7,375 bases of DNA from an uncultured Eubacteriales bacterium (GCA_900553825.1 USEV01000036.1:1-7375), one strand, 5' to 3'. Numbered from the stretch's first letter, positions 1 through 6,528 are shown. Numbers and translations: made by a program. The notes: generated from the letters alone by a model not told the origin.

Positions 1-1704
1 GTCGATGGAGCTGGTCGCCTCGTCGAGGATGAGGACGGGCGGGTCGGCAACGGCGACACGAGCGATGGAGAGCAACTGCTTCTGCCCCTGCGAGAGGTTG
101 GAGCCGTCGCCCGTCAACATGGTGTTGTAGCCCTCGGGAAGACGGGTGATGAAGTCGTGCGCGCCTGCGAGTTTTGCCGCTTCCATGCACTCCTCGTCGG
201 TGGCTTCCAGCCTGCCGTAGCGGATGTTGTCCATTATGGTGCCGGTGAAGAGGTTGGTGTCCTGCAGCACCATGCCGAGCGAGCGGCGCAGATCCGCCTT
301 CTTGATCTTGTTGATGTTGATGCCGTCGTAGCGGATCTTGCCGTCCTCGATGTCGTAGAAACGGTTGATGAGGTTGGTGATGGTGGTCTTGCCCGCGCCC
401 GTCGCGCCGACGAACGCTATCTTCTGACCGGGCTTTGCGTAGAGGGTGATGTCGTGCAGAACGAGCTTTTCAGGGACATAGCCGAAGTCCACATTGAACA
501 TCTGGATGTCGCCTTTGAGTTCGGTGTAAGTGATGGTGCCCTCCGCCTTGTGGGGGTGACGCCATGCCCATCTGCCGGTGCGTTCCGCACTCTCGGTGAT
601 GTTGCCCTCGTCGTCGATGTTGGCGTTGACGAGCTCGACATAGCCGTCGTCGACCTCGGGCTCGTTAGCGAGCAGCTCGAAGATTCTTTCCGCGCCGGCG
701 ATTGCCATGACCACGGCGTTGATCTGCATGGACACCTGCGAGAAGTTGAGCGTGAACTGACGGCTCATGTTGAGGAAGGACACGATGGCGCCCATGGTGA
801 TGACGGAAGCTTCAAGCCCTGTGATGGTGAGGTTGTGCACATTGGCGTCCACGAGCACGCCGCCGATGATGGCGACGAGCACGAACGCGACATGCCCGAG
901 GTTGGCGATGGCGGGCATGAGCATATTGCCGAACTTGTTTGCCTTGTCGGCGTTGTTGAAGAGCTCGCTGTTGACCTTTTCGAAATCCGCCTTTGCCGCC
1001 TCCTCGTGGCAAAACACCTTGATGACCTTCTGCCCGTTGAGCATTTCCTCGGCGAAGCCTTCGGTCTTGCCGATGGAGTTCTGCTGACGGATGAAGAACC
1101 TCGCGCTCCTGCCGCCGATGACCTTGGTGACCACGACCATGAGCGCGACGCCGAAGAGGACGACGAGTGTGAGATAGACACTGCTGATGAGCATGACGAC
1201 GAGCAGGACGATTATGCTGGCTGCCGACATCAGGCACTGGGGCACGCTCTGCGAGATGAGCTGACGGAGCGCGTCGACATCGTTGGTGTAGTAGCTCATG
1301 ATGTCGCCGTGGGTGTTGGTGTCGAAATATCTGACGGGCAGGGTCTGCATCTTGTTGAACATATCGACCCTGACATGTTTCAGAAAGCCCTGCGTGATGA
1401 TTGCCATGAGGCGGTTGTAGGTGAAGGAGCAGAGCAAGCCGACGCAGTAGATGCCCGCCATGATGCAGATGACGGTGACGAGCTCGTCCTTGACGGCGTC
1501 GAAGCCCTGTTGCGAACCGGGGATGGCGATGTCGTCGACGAGGATTTTGAGGAACACCGACGAGCTGATGCCCGCAATCGCCGTGATGATGATGCACACG
1601 GTGACGGCGAGGAGCTCCCACTTATAGTAGTGACCGATGTATTTGAAGAGTTTGCCGAGGGTTTTGAGCATACTCTCGCGCTTGATTTCCAGTTTCCTTC
1701 TCAT
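1..1704 (-). CDS. Heterodimeric ABC exporter, consensus-site half-transporter (permease-ATPase fusion), partial at the C terminus
   Basis: Reading from the ATG at 1704, 568 codons stay open to the window edge. The protein is a membrane-embedded ATP-driven exporter half: about six hydrophobic segments (roughly residues 30-52, 76-97, 157-197, 265-286, 298-320), then a nucleotide-binding domain. Visible motifs are Walker A GATGAGKTT (433-441), Q-loop Q481, signature LSQGQ (537-541), Walker B VLILDE with catalytic Glu562, and the start of the D-loop SSID (565-568). The H-loop and roughly the last 40-60 residues lie off the edge. The signature has Gln in place of the first Gly, whereas the Walker motifs are intact, so it should provide the catalytically competent Walker half of a heterodimer with the gene upstream. 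A polar segment (about 350-395) is inserted between the membrane and ATPase domains. Start choice is supported by GGAGG six bases upstream and by the ATGA overlap with the upstream gene. The exported substrate is unknown; drug/multidrug export is only a family-level guess. Confidence 0.95.
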   Translation of the reverse strand, partial: MRRKLEIKRESMLKTLGKLFKYIGHYYKWELLAVTVCIIITAIAGISSSVFLKILVDDIAIPGSQQGFDAVKDELVTVICIMAGIYCVGLLCSFTYNRLMAIITQGFLKHVRVDMFNKMQTLPVRYFDTNTHGDIMSYYTNDVDALRQLISQSVPQCLMSAASIIVLLVVMLISSVYLTLVVLFGVALMVVVTKVIGGRSARFFIRQQNSIGKTEGFAEEMLNGQKVIKVFCHEEAAKADFEKVNSELFNNADKANKFGNMLMPAIANLGHVAFVLVAIIGGVLVDANVHNLTITGLEASVITMGAIVSFLNMSRQFTLNFSQVSMQINAVVMAIAGAERIFELLANEPEVDDGYVELVNANIDDEGNITESAERTGRWAWRHPHKAEGTITYTELKGDIQMFNVDFGYVPEKLVLHDITLYAKPGQKIAFVGATGAGKTTITNLINRFYDIEDGKIRYDGININKIKKADLRRSLGMVLQDTNLFTGTIMDNIRYGRLEATDEECMEAAKLAGAHDFITRLPEGYNTMLTGDGSNLSQGQKQLLSIARVAVADPPVLILDEATSSID

Positions 1705-1716
1705 TGTTCGCCTCCC
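1701..1716 (-). promoter_or_regulatory. ATGA stop-start overlap and internal ribosome binding site between the two exporter genes
   Basis: On the minus strand the stop TGA of the first exporter gene (1703-1701) overlaps the ATG of the second (1704-1702) as ATGA. GGAGG (1715-1711) lies six bases upstream of that ATG, inside the last codons of the first gene. The arrangement implies translational coupling, which fits two subunits needed in equal amounts. Confidence 0.85.
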
Positions 1717-3485
1717 TTCCCGCGTTCGGCCTCGAGCTTGGCGAGAGTGTCCGCCGTAGCCCCGATTTTGTTCTGCGAGTAGTAGGTTTCCTGATAGATG
1801 CGGTTGGTTGCGAGCAACTGTTCGTGGGTGCCCGTGGCGACGATTTTGCCCTCGTTCATGATGACGATGATGTCGGCGTCCTCGACGGAAGCCACCCTCT
1901 GGGCGATGATGAACTTGGTGACATCGGGGATTTCCTCGCGGAAAGCCTGACGGATGAGCGCGTCGGTCTTGGTGTCGACGGCGGAAGTCGAGTCGTCGAG
2001 GATGAGCACCTTCGGCTTCTTGAGCAATGCGCGGGCTATGCAGAGCCTCTGCTTCTGACCGCCCGACACATTGGAGCCGCCCTGCTCGATGTAGGTGTCG
2101 TAGCCGTCGGGGAACGAGGACACGAACTCGTGCGCCTGCGCGCGCCTACACGCTTCGACGAGCTCCTCGTCAGTGGCGTCGGGATTGCCCCAGCGCAGGT
2201 TCTCCTTTATGGTGCCGGAGAAAAGAACATTCTTCTGCAGCACCACGGACACCTGGTTGCGGAGAGCCTCGAGGTCGTATTCCCTGACATCCCTGCCGCC
2301 GACGAGCACGCTGCCCTCGGTGGCGTCGTAAAGACGGGGGATGAGGTTGACGAGCGAGGATTTCGCGCTGCCCGTGCCGCCCAGGATGCCGACGGTCTGA
2401 CCCGAAGCAACCTTGAGATTGATGTCGGAAAGCGCGTTGCGCTCCGCCTTTTCGGAATACTTGAAGGACACATTCCTGAACTCAACATCGCCGTTTTCCA
2501 CGACATAGACGGGGTCGGGGGGATTCTTGAGGGTGCTCTCTTCGGTGAGCACTTCCACCACCCTCTCGGAAGACGCGCGGGCGATGGAGATCATGACCAT
2601 GACCATGGAGAGCATCATGAGCGACGAAAGCGACTGCGCCGCGTACACGATGAGCGAGGAGAGCCCCGCCTCCGTCATGCCGCCGTCGATGATTGCCCTC
2701 GTGCCGAAATAGCATATCAGCGTGATGCACAGCCACATACAGAACTGCATGAGCGGCATATTGAGCGCGATGATTTTTTCGCCGTGCTGGAAGTCGCGCC
2801 TGACATCCTGTGCCGTGCGGCCGAACTTCTTGATCTCGTAATCCTCGCGGACATAGGACTTGACGACGCGGATGCCTTTGATGTTCTCCTGGATGGACTC
2901 GTTCATCGCGTCGTACTTGCGGAACACCTTTTCGAAGATGGGGTCAACCCTCTTGAAAATGAAGAACAGCCCCACCCCGAGGACGGGCGCGACGCAGAGG
3001 AATATGCTTGCGATCTTGACATTGATTGCAAACGACATCCCGAGCGAGATGACCAGCATGATGGGACTTCTTGCCGCGATGCGGACAATCATCATGTAGG
3101 CGTTCTGAATGTTGGCGACATCCGTGGTCATACGGGTGACGAGCCCGGGCGCGGAGAACTTGTCGATGTTGGCAAACGAGAAAGTCTGCACATTGGCAAA
3201 GATGTCCGTGCGGAGGTTCTTTGCAAAACCCGCACTCGCCGTCGCGGAGAATTTGCCCGCGAGCATACCGAAGACCAGCGACGCCGCCGCCATGACCAAA
3301 AGCAACCCGCCCCAGAAAAGGATGTTGCGGATGGAACCGTCGACTTCGATTTCGTCGAGCATCCTCACCATGTAGAGCGGGAGCATACATTCGAGCAGGA
3401 CCTCGAATGTGACGAGCACGGGCGCGAGGATGGATTCCTTCTTGAATTCCCTGATGCTCTTCATCAGCGTTTTGACAATTTTCAT
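1701..3485 (-). CDS. Heterodimeric ABC exporter, degenerate-site half-transporter (permease-ATPase fusion)
   Basis: This 594-residue inner-membrane exporter half is complete. Hydrophobic segments lie at about 19-40, 55-76, 131-155, 157-178, 238-262 and 277-303, followed by an ATPase domain. Motifs: A-loop Tyr343, Walker A GGTGSAKSS (369-377, Ala replacing the last Gly), Q-loop Gln417, canonical signature VSGGQ (473-477), Walker B VLILDD (493-498, Asp498 where the catalytic Glu is expected), D-loop SAVD (501-504), and Gln529 where the H-loop His is expected. Asp and Gln at those two positions are the known hallmark of the degenerate site in heterodimeric exporters such as TM287/288 and LmrCD. 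The frame is open further upstream, but the ATG at 3485 is chosen because GGAAGGTGAT sits directly before it and the added residues would cross the promoter and operator. The gene precedes its partner with a four-base overlap and is divergent from a TetR gene, its likely repressor. Confidence 0.95.
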   Translation of the reverse strand: MKIVKTLMKSIREFKKESILAPVLVTFEVLLECMLPLYMVRMLDEIEVDGSIRNILFWGGLLLVMAAASLVFGMLAGKFSATASAGFAKNLRTDIFANVQTFSFANIDKFSAPGLVTRMTTDVANIQNAYMMIVRIAARSPIMLVISLGMSFAINVKIASIFLCVAPVLGVGLFFIFKRVDPIFEKVFRKYDAMNESIQENIKGIRVVKSYVREDYEIKKFGRTAQDVRRDFQHGEKIIALNMPLMQFCMWLCITLICYFGTRAIIDGGMTEAGLSSLIVYAAQSLSSLMMLSMVMVMISIARASSERVVEVLTEESTLKNPPDPVYVVENGDVEFRNVSFKYSEKAERNALSDINLKVASGQTVGILGGTGSAKSSLVNLIPRLYDATEGSVLVGGRDVREYDLEALRNQVSVVLQKNVLFSGTIKENLRWGNPDATDEELVEACRRAQAHEFVSSFPDGYDTYIEQGGSNVSGGQKQRLCIARALLKKPKVLILDDSTSAVDTKTDALIRQAFREEIPDVTKFIIAQRVASVEDADIIVIMNEGKIVATGTHEQLLATNRIYQETYYSQNKIGATADTLAKLEAERGKGGEQ

Positions 3486-3496
3486 ATCACCTTCCG

Positions 3497-3521
3497 TGTC
3501 GGCGACTTGCGCAATCCGACA
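3497..3521 (-). other. Possible hairpin in the exporter mRNA leader
   Basis: On the minus strand, TGTCGG (3521-3516) can pair with CCGACA (3502-3497), a six-base stem around 13 bases that themselves contain the palindrome TTGCGCAA (3514-3507). It falls in the predicted untranslated leader, two bases before the GGAAGG ribosome binding site. It could be a leader structure or part of a protein-binding site; the stem is short, so chance is not excluded. Confidence 0.35.
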
Positions 3522-3535
3522 TACTGTTGTATGAT
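3507..3535 (+). promoter_or_regulatory. Candidate promoter of the TetR-family regulator gene
   Basis: TTGCGC (3507-3512) and TATGAT (3530-3535) are separated by 17 bases. The -10 matches consensus at five of six positions, while the -35 matches only its first three. Transcription would begin near 3542, inside the 3540-3558 palindrome, giving a leader of about 80 bases. This is the best-placed plus-strand promoter seen in the gap, but it is weak. Confidence 0.5.
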
Positions 3536-3539
3536 AGTG

Positions 3540-3558
3540 TGTAGTTATTTTAACTACA
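3540..3558. promoter_or_regulatory. Probable TetR operator (perfect 8-3-8 inverted repeat)
   Basis: TGTAGTTA (3540-3547), spacer TTT, TAACTACA (3551-3558) form a perfect palindrome of 8-base arms. It contains the whole -10 box of the exporter promoter (3547-3552) and covers the likely start point of the tetR transcript. A dimeric TetR-family protein bound here would block the exporter promoter and probably its own. The size and symmetry suit TetR-family operators; the assignment to the adjacent regulator is inferred from position. Confidence 0.75.
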
Positions 3559-3575
3559 TAAAATTTGCAAGTCAA
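3547..3575 (-). promoter_or_regulatory. Promoter of the ABC exporter operon
   Basis: On the minus strand TTGACT (3575-3570) and TAAAAT (3552-3547) are separated by exactly 17 bases, each matching the sigma-70/sigma-A consensus at five of six positions. Transcription should begin near 3540, leaving a leader of about 55 bases to the ATG at 3485. The -10 box sits in the centre of the palindrome at 3540-3558, so repression by occlusion is expected. Confidence 0.8.
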
Positions 3576-3624
3576 ACCATTTGGCACGACAATCAACCGT
3601 TTTTTGTCGGATTGAGGAGGAACT

Positions 3625-4188
3625 ATGCCAGCAAAAAGTGTCGCCGTGCCCGCGACAAGACAGGCACTCATGGACGCATTCTGGATGCTCTACAAGAAAA
3701 AACGCATCGAAAAAATCACCGTCAAGAACATCACCGACGCCGCGGGGTACAACCGGAGCACCTTCTACCAGTACTTCCTCGATGTCTACGACATCCTGGC
3801 GCAGCTCGAGGACGACATCCTGAAGAGGATGGACTTCCCCGACCACTTCACCGCCGACACGACCATAGAAAGCATAGTGCCCAAGTTCGAGGAAAACTTC
3901 GAGTACCTCTCCGTCCTCTTCGGCGAAAGGGGTGACTTCTCCTTCTTCCTGCGGGTGAGAAAGGCGCTCAAGGATGTCTTCTACCGCACCGCGACGCTGA
4001 ACGGCATGGAGGTGTCCTTCGCGCTGAACATGGAGATAGAATTCCATGTGGCGGGCACGACCGCCGCCCTGCTCGCCTGGCTGAGGACGCCCGCGCGTCC
4101 CTCCGCGGAGGAGTTCATCGCCGCGATACGCGCCGCAAACTCCCACTCCACCGACACGCTGCTCGGGAAAATCCGCCCCGCCATCTGA
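3625..4188 (+). CDS. TetR/AcrR-family transcriptional regulator, divergent from the ABC exporter
   Basis: The 187-residue product has the usual TetR-family size. The N-terminal DNA-binding domain covers about residues 10-57: TRQALMDAFWMLYKKK opens helix 1, and ITVKNITDAAG followed by YNRSTFYQYF is the family helix-turn-helix, with the recognition helix around 43-51. The remainder (about 60-187) is a helical ligand/dimerisation domain with low conservation; I cannot name its ligand. The ATG at 3625 is preceded by AGGAGG with a four-base gap. Head-to-head placement with the exporter operon and the palindrome over the exporter -10 box suggest it represses the exporter and itself, with release by a compound the pump exports. 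It ends before a strong terminator at 4240-4268. Family assignment is firm; target and ligand are inferred. Confidence 0.93.
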   Translation: MPAKSVAVPATRQALMDAFWMLYKKKRIEKITVKNITDAAGYNRSTFYQYFLDVYDILAQLEDDILKRMDFPDHFTADTTIESIVPKFEENFEYLSVLFGERGDFSFFLRVRKALKDVFYRTATLNGMEVSFALNMEIEFHVAGTTAALLAWLRTPARPSAEEFIAAIRAANSHSTDTLLGKIRPAI

Positions 4189-4239
4189 GCCTCCCGCCCC
4201 GCGCGGGCAACGGACGGAGCTCGAAAAGCCGAGGAAAAC

Positions 4240-4268
4240 AAAACGCGCACAAGCCGTGCGCGTTTTTT
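4240..4268. terminator. Rho-independent terminator between convergent tetR and galE
   Basis: AAAACGCGCAC (4240-4250) pairs perfectly with GTGCGCGTTTT (4256-4266) around the loop AAGCC, and the plus strand runs into six Ts (4263-4268). It lies 51 bases after the tetR stop. On the minus strand the same stem follows the galE stop (4287) and is trailed by the interrupted T-run TTTTGTTTT, so it probably ends both convergent transcripts, more efficiently on the plus strand. Confidence 0.9.
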
Positions 4269-4286
4269 GTGTCCGTACCGCTCCCG

Positions 4287-5294
4287 TCAATACCCCTCGG
4301 GGTTCATGCTCTGCCACCGCCAGGTGTCGGCGCACATCTCGTCCAGATCGTAACGGCATCTGAAGCCCATCTCCCTCTCGGCAAGCGAGGGATCGGCGTA
4401 GCACTCCGCTATGTCGCCGCTCCGCCTCCCCACGATTTCGTAGGGCACCTTTTTCCCGCTCGCCTTTTCGAAAGCGCGGACGATTTCCAGCACGCTGTAA
4501 CCCTTGCCCGTGCCGATGTTGTAGGTGACGAGCCCCGGGTTCTCGCGAAGCTTCGCCACGGCGAGCGAATGTGCGCGCGCGAGGTCGAGCACATGTATAT
4601 AGTCGCGCACGCCCGTACCGTCGCGCGTGGGATAGTCGTTGCCGAACACCTTGAGCTTTTCCAGCTTGCCGATTGCCACCTGCGACACATAGGGCATGAG
4701 GTTGTTGGGGATGCCGCCCGGGTCCTCGCCTATTCTTCCGCTCTTGTGGGCGCCGATGGGGTTGAAATAGCGCAGGAGCGCGATGTTCATGCTTTTGTCC
4801 GCGGCGTAGACATCGCGGAGGATATCCTCTATCATGAGTTTCGTCCTGCCGTAGGGGTTGGTGACGGAGAGGGGGAAATCCTCCCTGATGGGCACGCTCT
4901 CGGGCTGACCGTACACCGTCGCCGAGGAGGAAAAGACGAAGTTTTTGACGCCGTGTTCCCTCATTACGGTGAGGATGTTGAGGGTGTTTACGATGTTGTT
5001 GGAAAAATATTCCAGCGGCTTTTCGCAGGATTCGCCGACGGCTTTGAGCCCCGCGAAATGTATGACGGCGTCAAAGGACTCCTTTTCGAAGATGTCCTCG
5101 ACGAGCGCCCTGTCTGTGAGGTCGTATTCGTAGAACTTCACATCTCTGCCCGCGAGCTCGCGCACCCGCTTCACCGCCTCGAATTTGCTGTTGCAAAGGT
5201 TGTCGGCAATGACGGGGTCGAACCCGTTTTCGACGAGGTCGATGACGGTGTGCGAGCCGATGTATCCAGCGCCACCGGTAACCAGAATGCTCAT
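4287..5294 (-). CDS. galE: UDP-glucose 4-epimerase
   Basis: This cytoplasmic NAD-dependent short-chain dehydrogenase/reductase-family enzyme interconverts UDP-glucose and UDP-galactose. The 335-residue length matches the family (E. coli about 338). Visible features are the Rossmann NAD-binding motif GGAGYIGSH (7-15), the SSSATVYG block with Ser124, and the catalytic pair Tyr148/Lys152 in NPYGRTK. RYFNPIGAH (175-183) and the RDYIHVLDLA block (230-239) are also typical GalE. Cys298 in AECYAD occupies the position that is Tyr299 in E. coli and Cys307 in human GALE; a small residue there is known to let the enzyme also accept UDP-GlcNAc/UDP-GalNAc, so dual specificity is likely. The ATG at 5294 has GGAGG five bases upstream. 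It follows nahK by 66 bases on the same strand, which fits a shared amino-sugar/galactose pathway. Confidence 0.96.
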   Translation of the reverse strand: MSILVTGGAGYIGSHTVIDLVENGFDPVIADNLCNSKFEAVKRVRELAGRDVKFYEYDLTDRALVEDIFEKESFDAVIHFAGLKAVGESCEKPLEYFSNNIVNTLNILTVMREHGVKNFVFSSSATVYGQPESVPIREDFPLSVTNPYGRTKLMIEDILRDVYAADKSMNIALLRYFNPIGAHKSGRIGEDPGGIPNNLMPYVSQVAIGKLEKLKVFGNDYPTRDGTGVRDYIHVLDLARAHSLAVAKLRENPGLVTYNIGTGKGYSVLEIVRAFEKASGKKVPYEIVGRRSGDIAECYADPSLAEREMGFRCRYDLDEMCADTWRWQSMNPEGY

Positions 5295-5360
5295 TTTATC
5301 CTCCGATTCGGCACATTAAAATGCCGTTTTTGTCATTTTTCTCCGCGCCGAGGCGGGGGC
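5295..5360 (-). other. Short nahK-galE intercistronic gap
   Basis: The 66 bases hold the galE ribosome binding site (GGAGG at 5304-5300) and a weak imperfect hairpin, CGGCA (5309-5313) with TGCCG (5322-5326). On the plus strand the hairpin is followed by TTTTT, which could stop antisense transcription. On the minus strand no T-run follows, so it should not end the nahK-galE transcript. No separate minus-strand promoter is evident. Confidence 0.45.
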
Positions 5361-6449
5361 TCAACTTCGTTTCACCGCCTCCGCCATTTCGGGGGCAAGC
5401 CTTTCCATCTCCTCGACGAGCCTGAACTGGGTGCGTGCGCGCACCAGGTTGTGCCCGGGGTACGCCGTCTTGAAATAGGTGTCGCCCGCAAGGTGGTCGG
5501 TGAGGAAACGCATTCCGCATTCCAGAGTCATCAACCTCGCCGCGGCGGGCATCAGCTCTCTCTCCCGCTCGGTCGCGCTGCCGCCCATTCCGCGGAGGAA
5601 TCCGCCCGCGAACGCGCCGAAAAGCCCCATGTCGAAGTGCACCTTTTCGAGCTCCGGCTCGTCCTCTTTCGCCGTCGAACAGCCCGCGCGCACTCCGTCG
5701 CCGAAGTCGTAAAGCGCGCTCCCGCGCATCACGGTGTCGAGGTCGATGACGCACACGGCGCGCCGAGTGGAAACATCGATCAGAACATTGTTCAGCTTGG
5801 TGTCGTTGTGGGTCACCCTCACGGGGATTTCCCCCGCACGGAGCGCGTCGGTGACGAGCGAAAGCCCCTCCGCCCTCCGTTGCACAAAGGCGATTTCCTC
5901 CTCCGCTCCCGCCGCCCTGCCGAGACTGTCCGCGGAGAGAGCCGCGCAAAAGGCGGCGTACCTCTTCACCGTGTCGTGGAAGTCGGGTATCGTCTCGAAG
6001 AGCGTGTCCGCGTCGAAGTCGGCAAGCCTGCTCAGGAACTGCCCGAACGCCCTGCCCGCGTCGCGGAACATCTCCGCGTCGTCGGCGACGAGATACGCCT
6101 CCGTGTGCTCGACAAATTGCGTCGCGCGCCAGATCTCTCCCTCGGGGGAAGTGTAGTATCTCCCGCCCCCGACGGTGGGTATGAGCCGCAGGCACTCCCT
6201 CTCGGGATCGCCGCCCTCCTCCAGCACCTTGCGGCACAGAAAGTCCGTGACGGCAATCATGTTGCGCATGAGCCCGTCGCGGTCGTGAAAGACATTGGCG
6301 TTCAACCTTTGGAGAATATAGCGCACCCCGCCCCGCCTGCCTTTGCAGGTCACGGCGTAGGTGTCGTTGATATGCCCGTTGCCGTAGGGAACGACATCTT
6401 TCACTTCCCCGGCAAATAGAAATTCAGAAGCGGCACGAAATTCGTCCAT
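5361..6449 (-). CDS. nahK: N-acetylhexosamine 1-kinase (NahK/LnpB-like, aminoglycoside phosphotransferase fold)
   Basis: The product is predicted to phosphorylate GlcNAc/GalNAc at the anomeric C1 with ATP in the cytoplasm, a step of the lacto-N-biose/galacto-N-biose pathway. The 362 residues match bifidobacterial NahK (about 359) along the whole length as I recall it: PYGNGHINDTY (21-31), RYILQRLN (43-50), the catalytic loop THNDTKLNN (213-221, catalytic Asp216), the metal-binding block IDLDT (235-239), DFGD (248-251), and the C-terminal ECGMRFL and GHNLVRARTQ blocks. The ATG at 6449 is preferred over a TTG at 6485: it gives the family N terminus and has GGGGG four bases upstream, while the TTG overlaps the -10 box. 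galE follows 66 bases downstream, as in gut glycan-salvage clusters. A kinase for another sugar within the same family is possible. Confidence 0.87.
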   Translation of the reverse strand: MDEFRAASEFLFAGEVKDVVPYGNGHINDTYAVTCKGRRGGVRYILQRLNANVFHDRDGLMRNMIAVTDFLCRKVLEEGGDPERECLRLIPTVGGGRYYTSPEGEIWRATQFVEHTEAYLVADDAEMFRDAGRAFGQFLSRLADFDADTLFETIPDFHDTVKRYAAFCAALSADSLGRAAGAEEEIAFVQRRAEGLSLVTDALRAGEIPVRVTHNDTKLNNVLIDVSTRRAVCVIDLDTVMRGSALYDFGDGVRAGCSTAKEDEPELEKVHFDMGLFGAFAGGFLRGMGGSATERERELMPAAARLMTLECGMRFLTDHLAGDTYFKTAYPGHNLVRARTQFRLVEEMERLAPEMAEAVKRS

Positions 6450-6460
6450 ATAACCCCCGC

Positions 6461-6477
6461 GCGGGCGTGCTGCCCGC
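6461..6477 (-). other. Hairpin at the predicted 5' end of the nahK-galE mRNA
   Basis: On the minus strand GCGGGC (6477-6472), loop AGCAC and GCCCGC (6466-6461) form a six-pair all-GC stem. With the promoter at 6513-6485 the transcript would start within a few bases of this stem, and the GGGGG ribosome binding site (6458-6454) follows three bases after it. It may protect the 5' end or tune initiation; no T-run follows, so it is not a terminator. Confidence 0.5.
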
Positions 6478-6484
6478 CGCCTCA

Positions 6485-6513
6485 ATGATACGCCATTTTG
6501 CGGGAAATGTAAA
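6485..6513 (-). promoter_or_regulatory. Promoter of the nahK-galE operon
   Basis: On the minus strand TTTACA (6513-6508) and TATCAT (6490-6485) are 17 bases apart, each matching the sigma-A consensus at five of six positions. Initiation is expected near 6478, giving a leader of about 30 bases. It faces away from the CHR-family gene promoter, which uses the same -35 hexamer. Confidence 0.78.
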
Positions 6514-6528
6514 GCGCCCGCCCGTCAA

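Larger units (their letters stand above)
3512..3614. repeat. Widely spaced 10-base inverted repeat bracketing the exporter-tetR gap
   Basis: CAATCCGACA at 3512-3521 is the exact reverse complement of TGTCGGATTG at 3605-3614. The second copy abuts the AGGAGG ribosome binding site of tetR (3615-3620); the first lies in the exporter leader. A shorter third copy, TGTCGG, is at 3497-3502. They could be secondary regulator half-sites read outward toward each gene, but no protein-binding evidence is available from sequence alone. Confidence 0.5.

Noticed and set aside
157..1782. A 541-codon plus-strand open frame opposite the second exporter gene
   Set aside because: The minus strand here encodes an unbroken ABC protein with all motifs in place; the plus frame has only composition-driven Val/Asp/His-rich sequence.
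3486..3671. N-terminal extension of the first exporter gene by 62 codons
   Set aside because: It would cross the promoter, operator and the tetR start, resembles no ABC N terminus, and a good ribosome binding site sits directly before the ATG at 3485.
1704..3935. A 743-codon plus-strand open frame opposite the first exporter gene and overlapping tetR
   Set aside because: Its composition is low-complexity His/Asp/Arg-rich, as expected from the reverse strand of a biased gene, and both overlapped genes have clear motifs.
4198..4207. CCCGCGCGGG, also present at 6456-6465
   Set aside because: A ten-base self-complementary GC string recurring in two gaps of GC-rich DNA; too simple to claim as a shared site without conservation data.
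4269..6419. A 716-codon plus-strand open frame opposite galE and nahK
   Set aside because: It runs antisense through two well-recognised genes and their gap, shows no family motifs, has no ribosome binding site, and begins within the terminator's T-run. It reflects the rarity of stop codons opposite GC-rich third positions.
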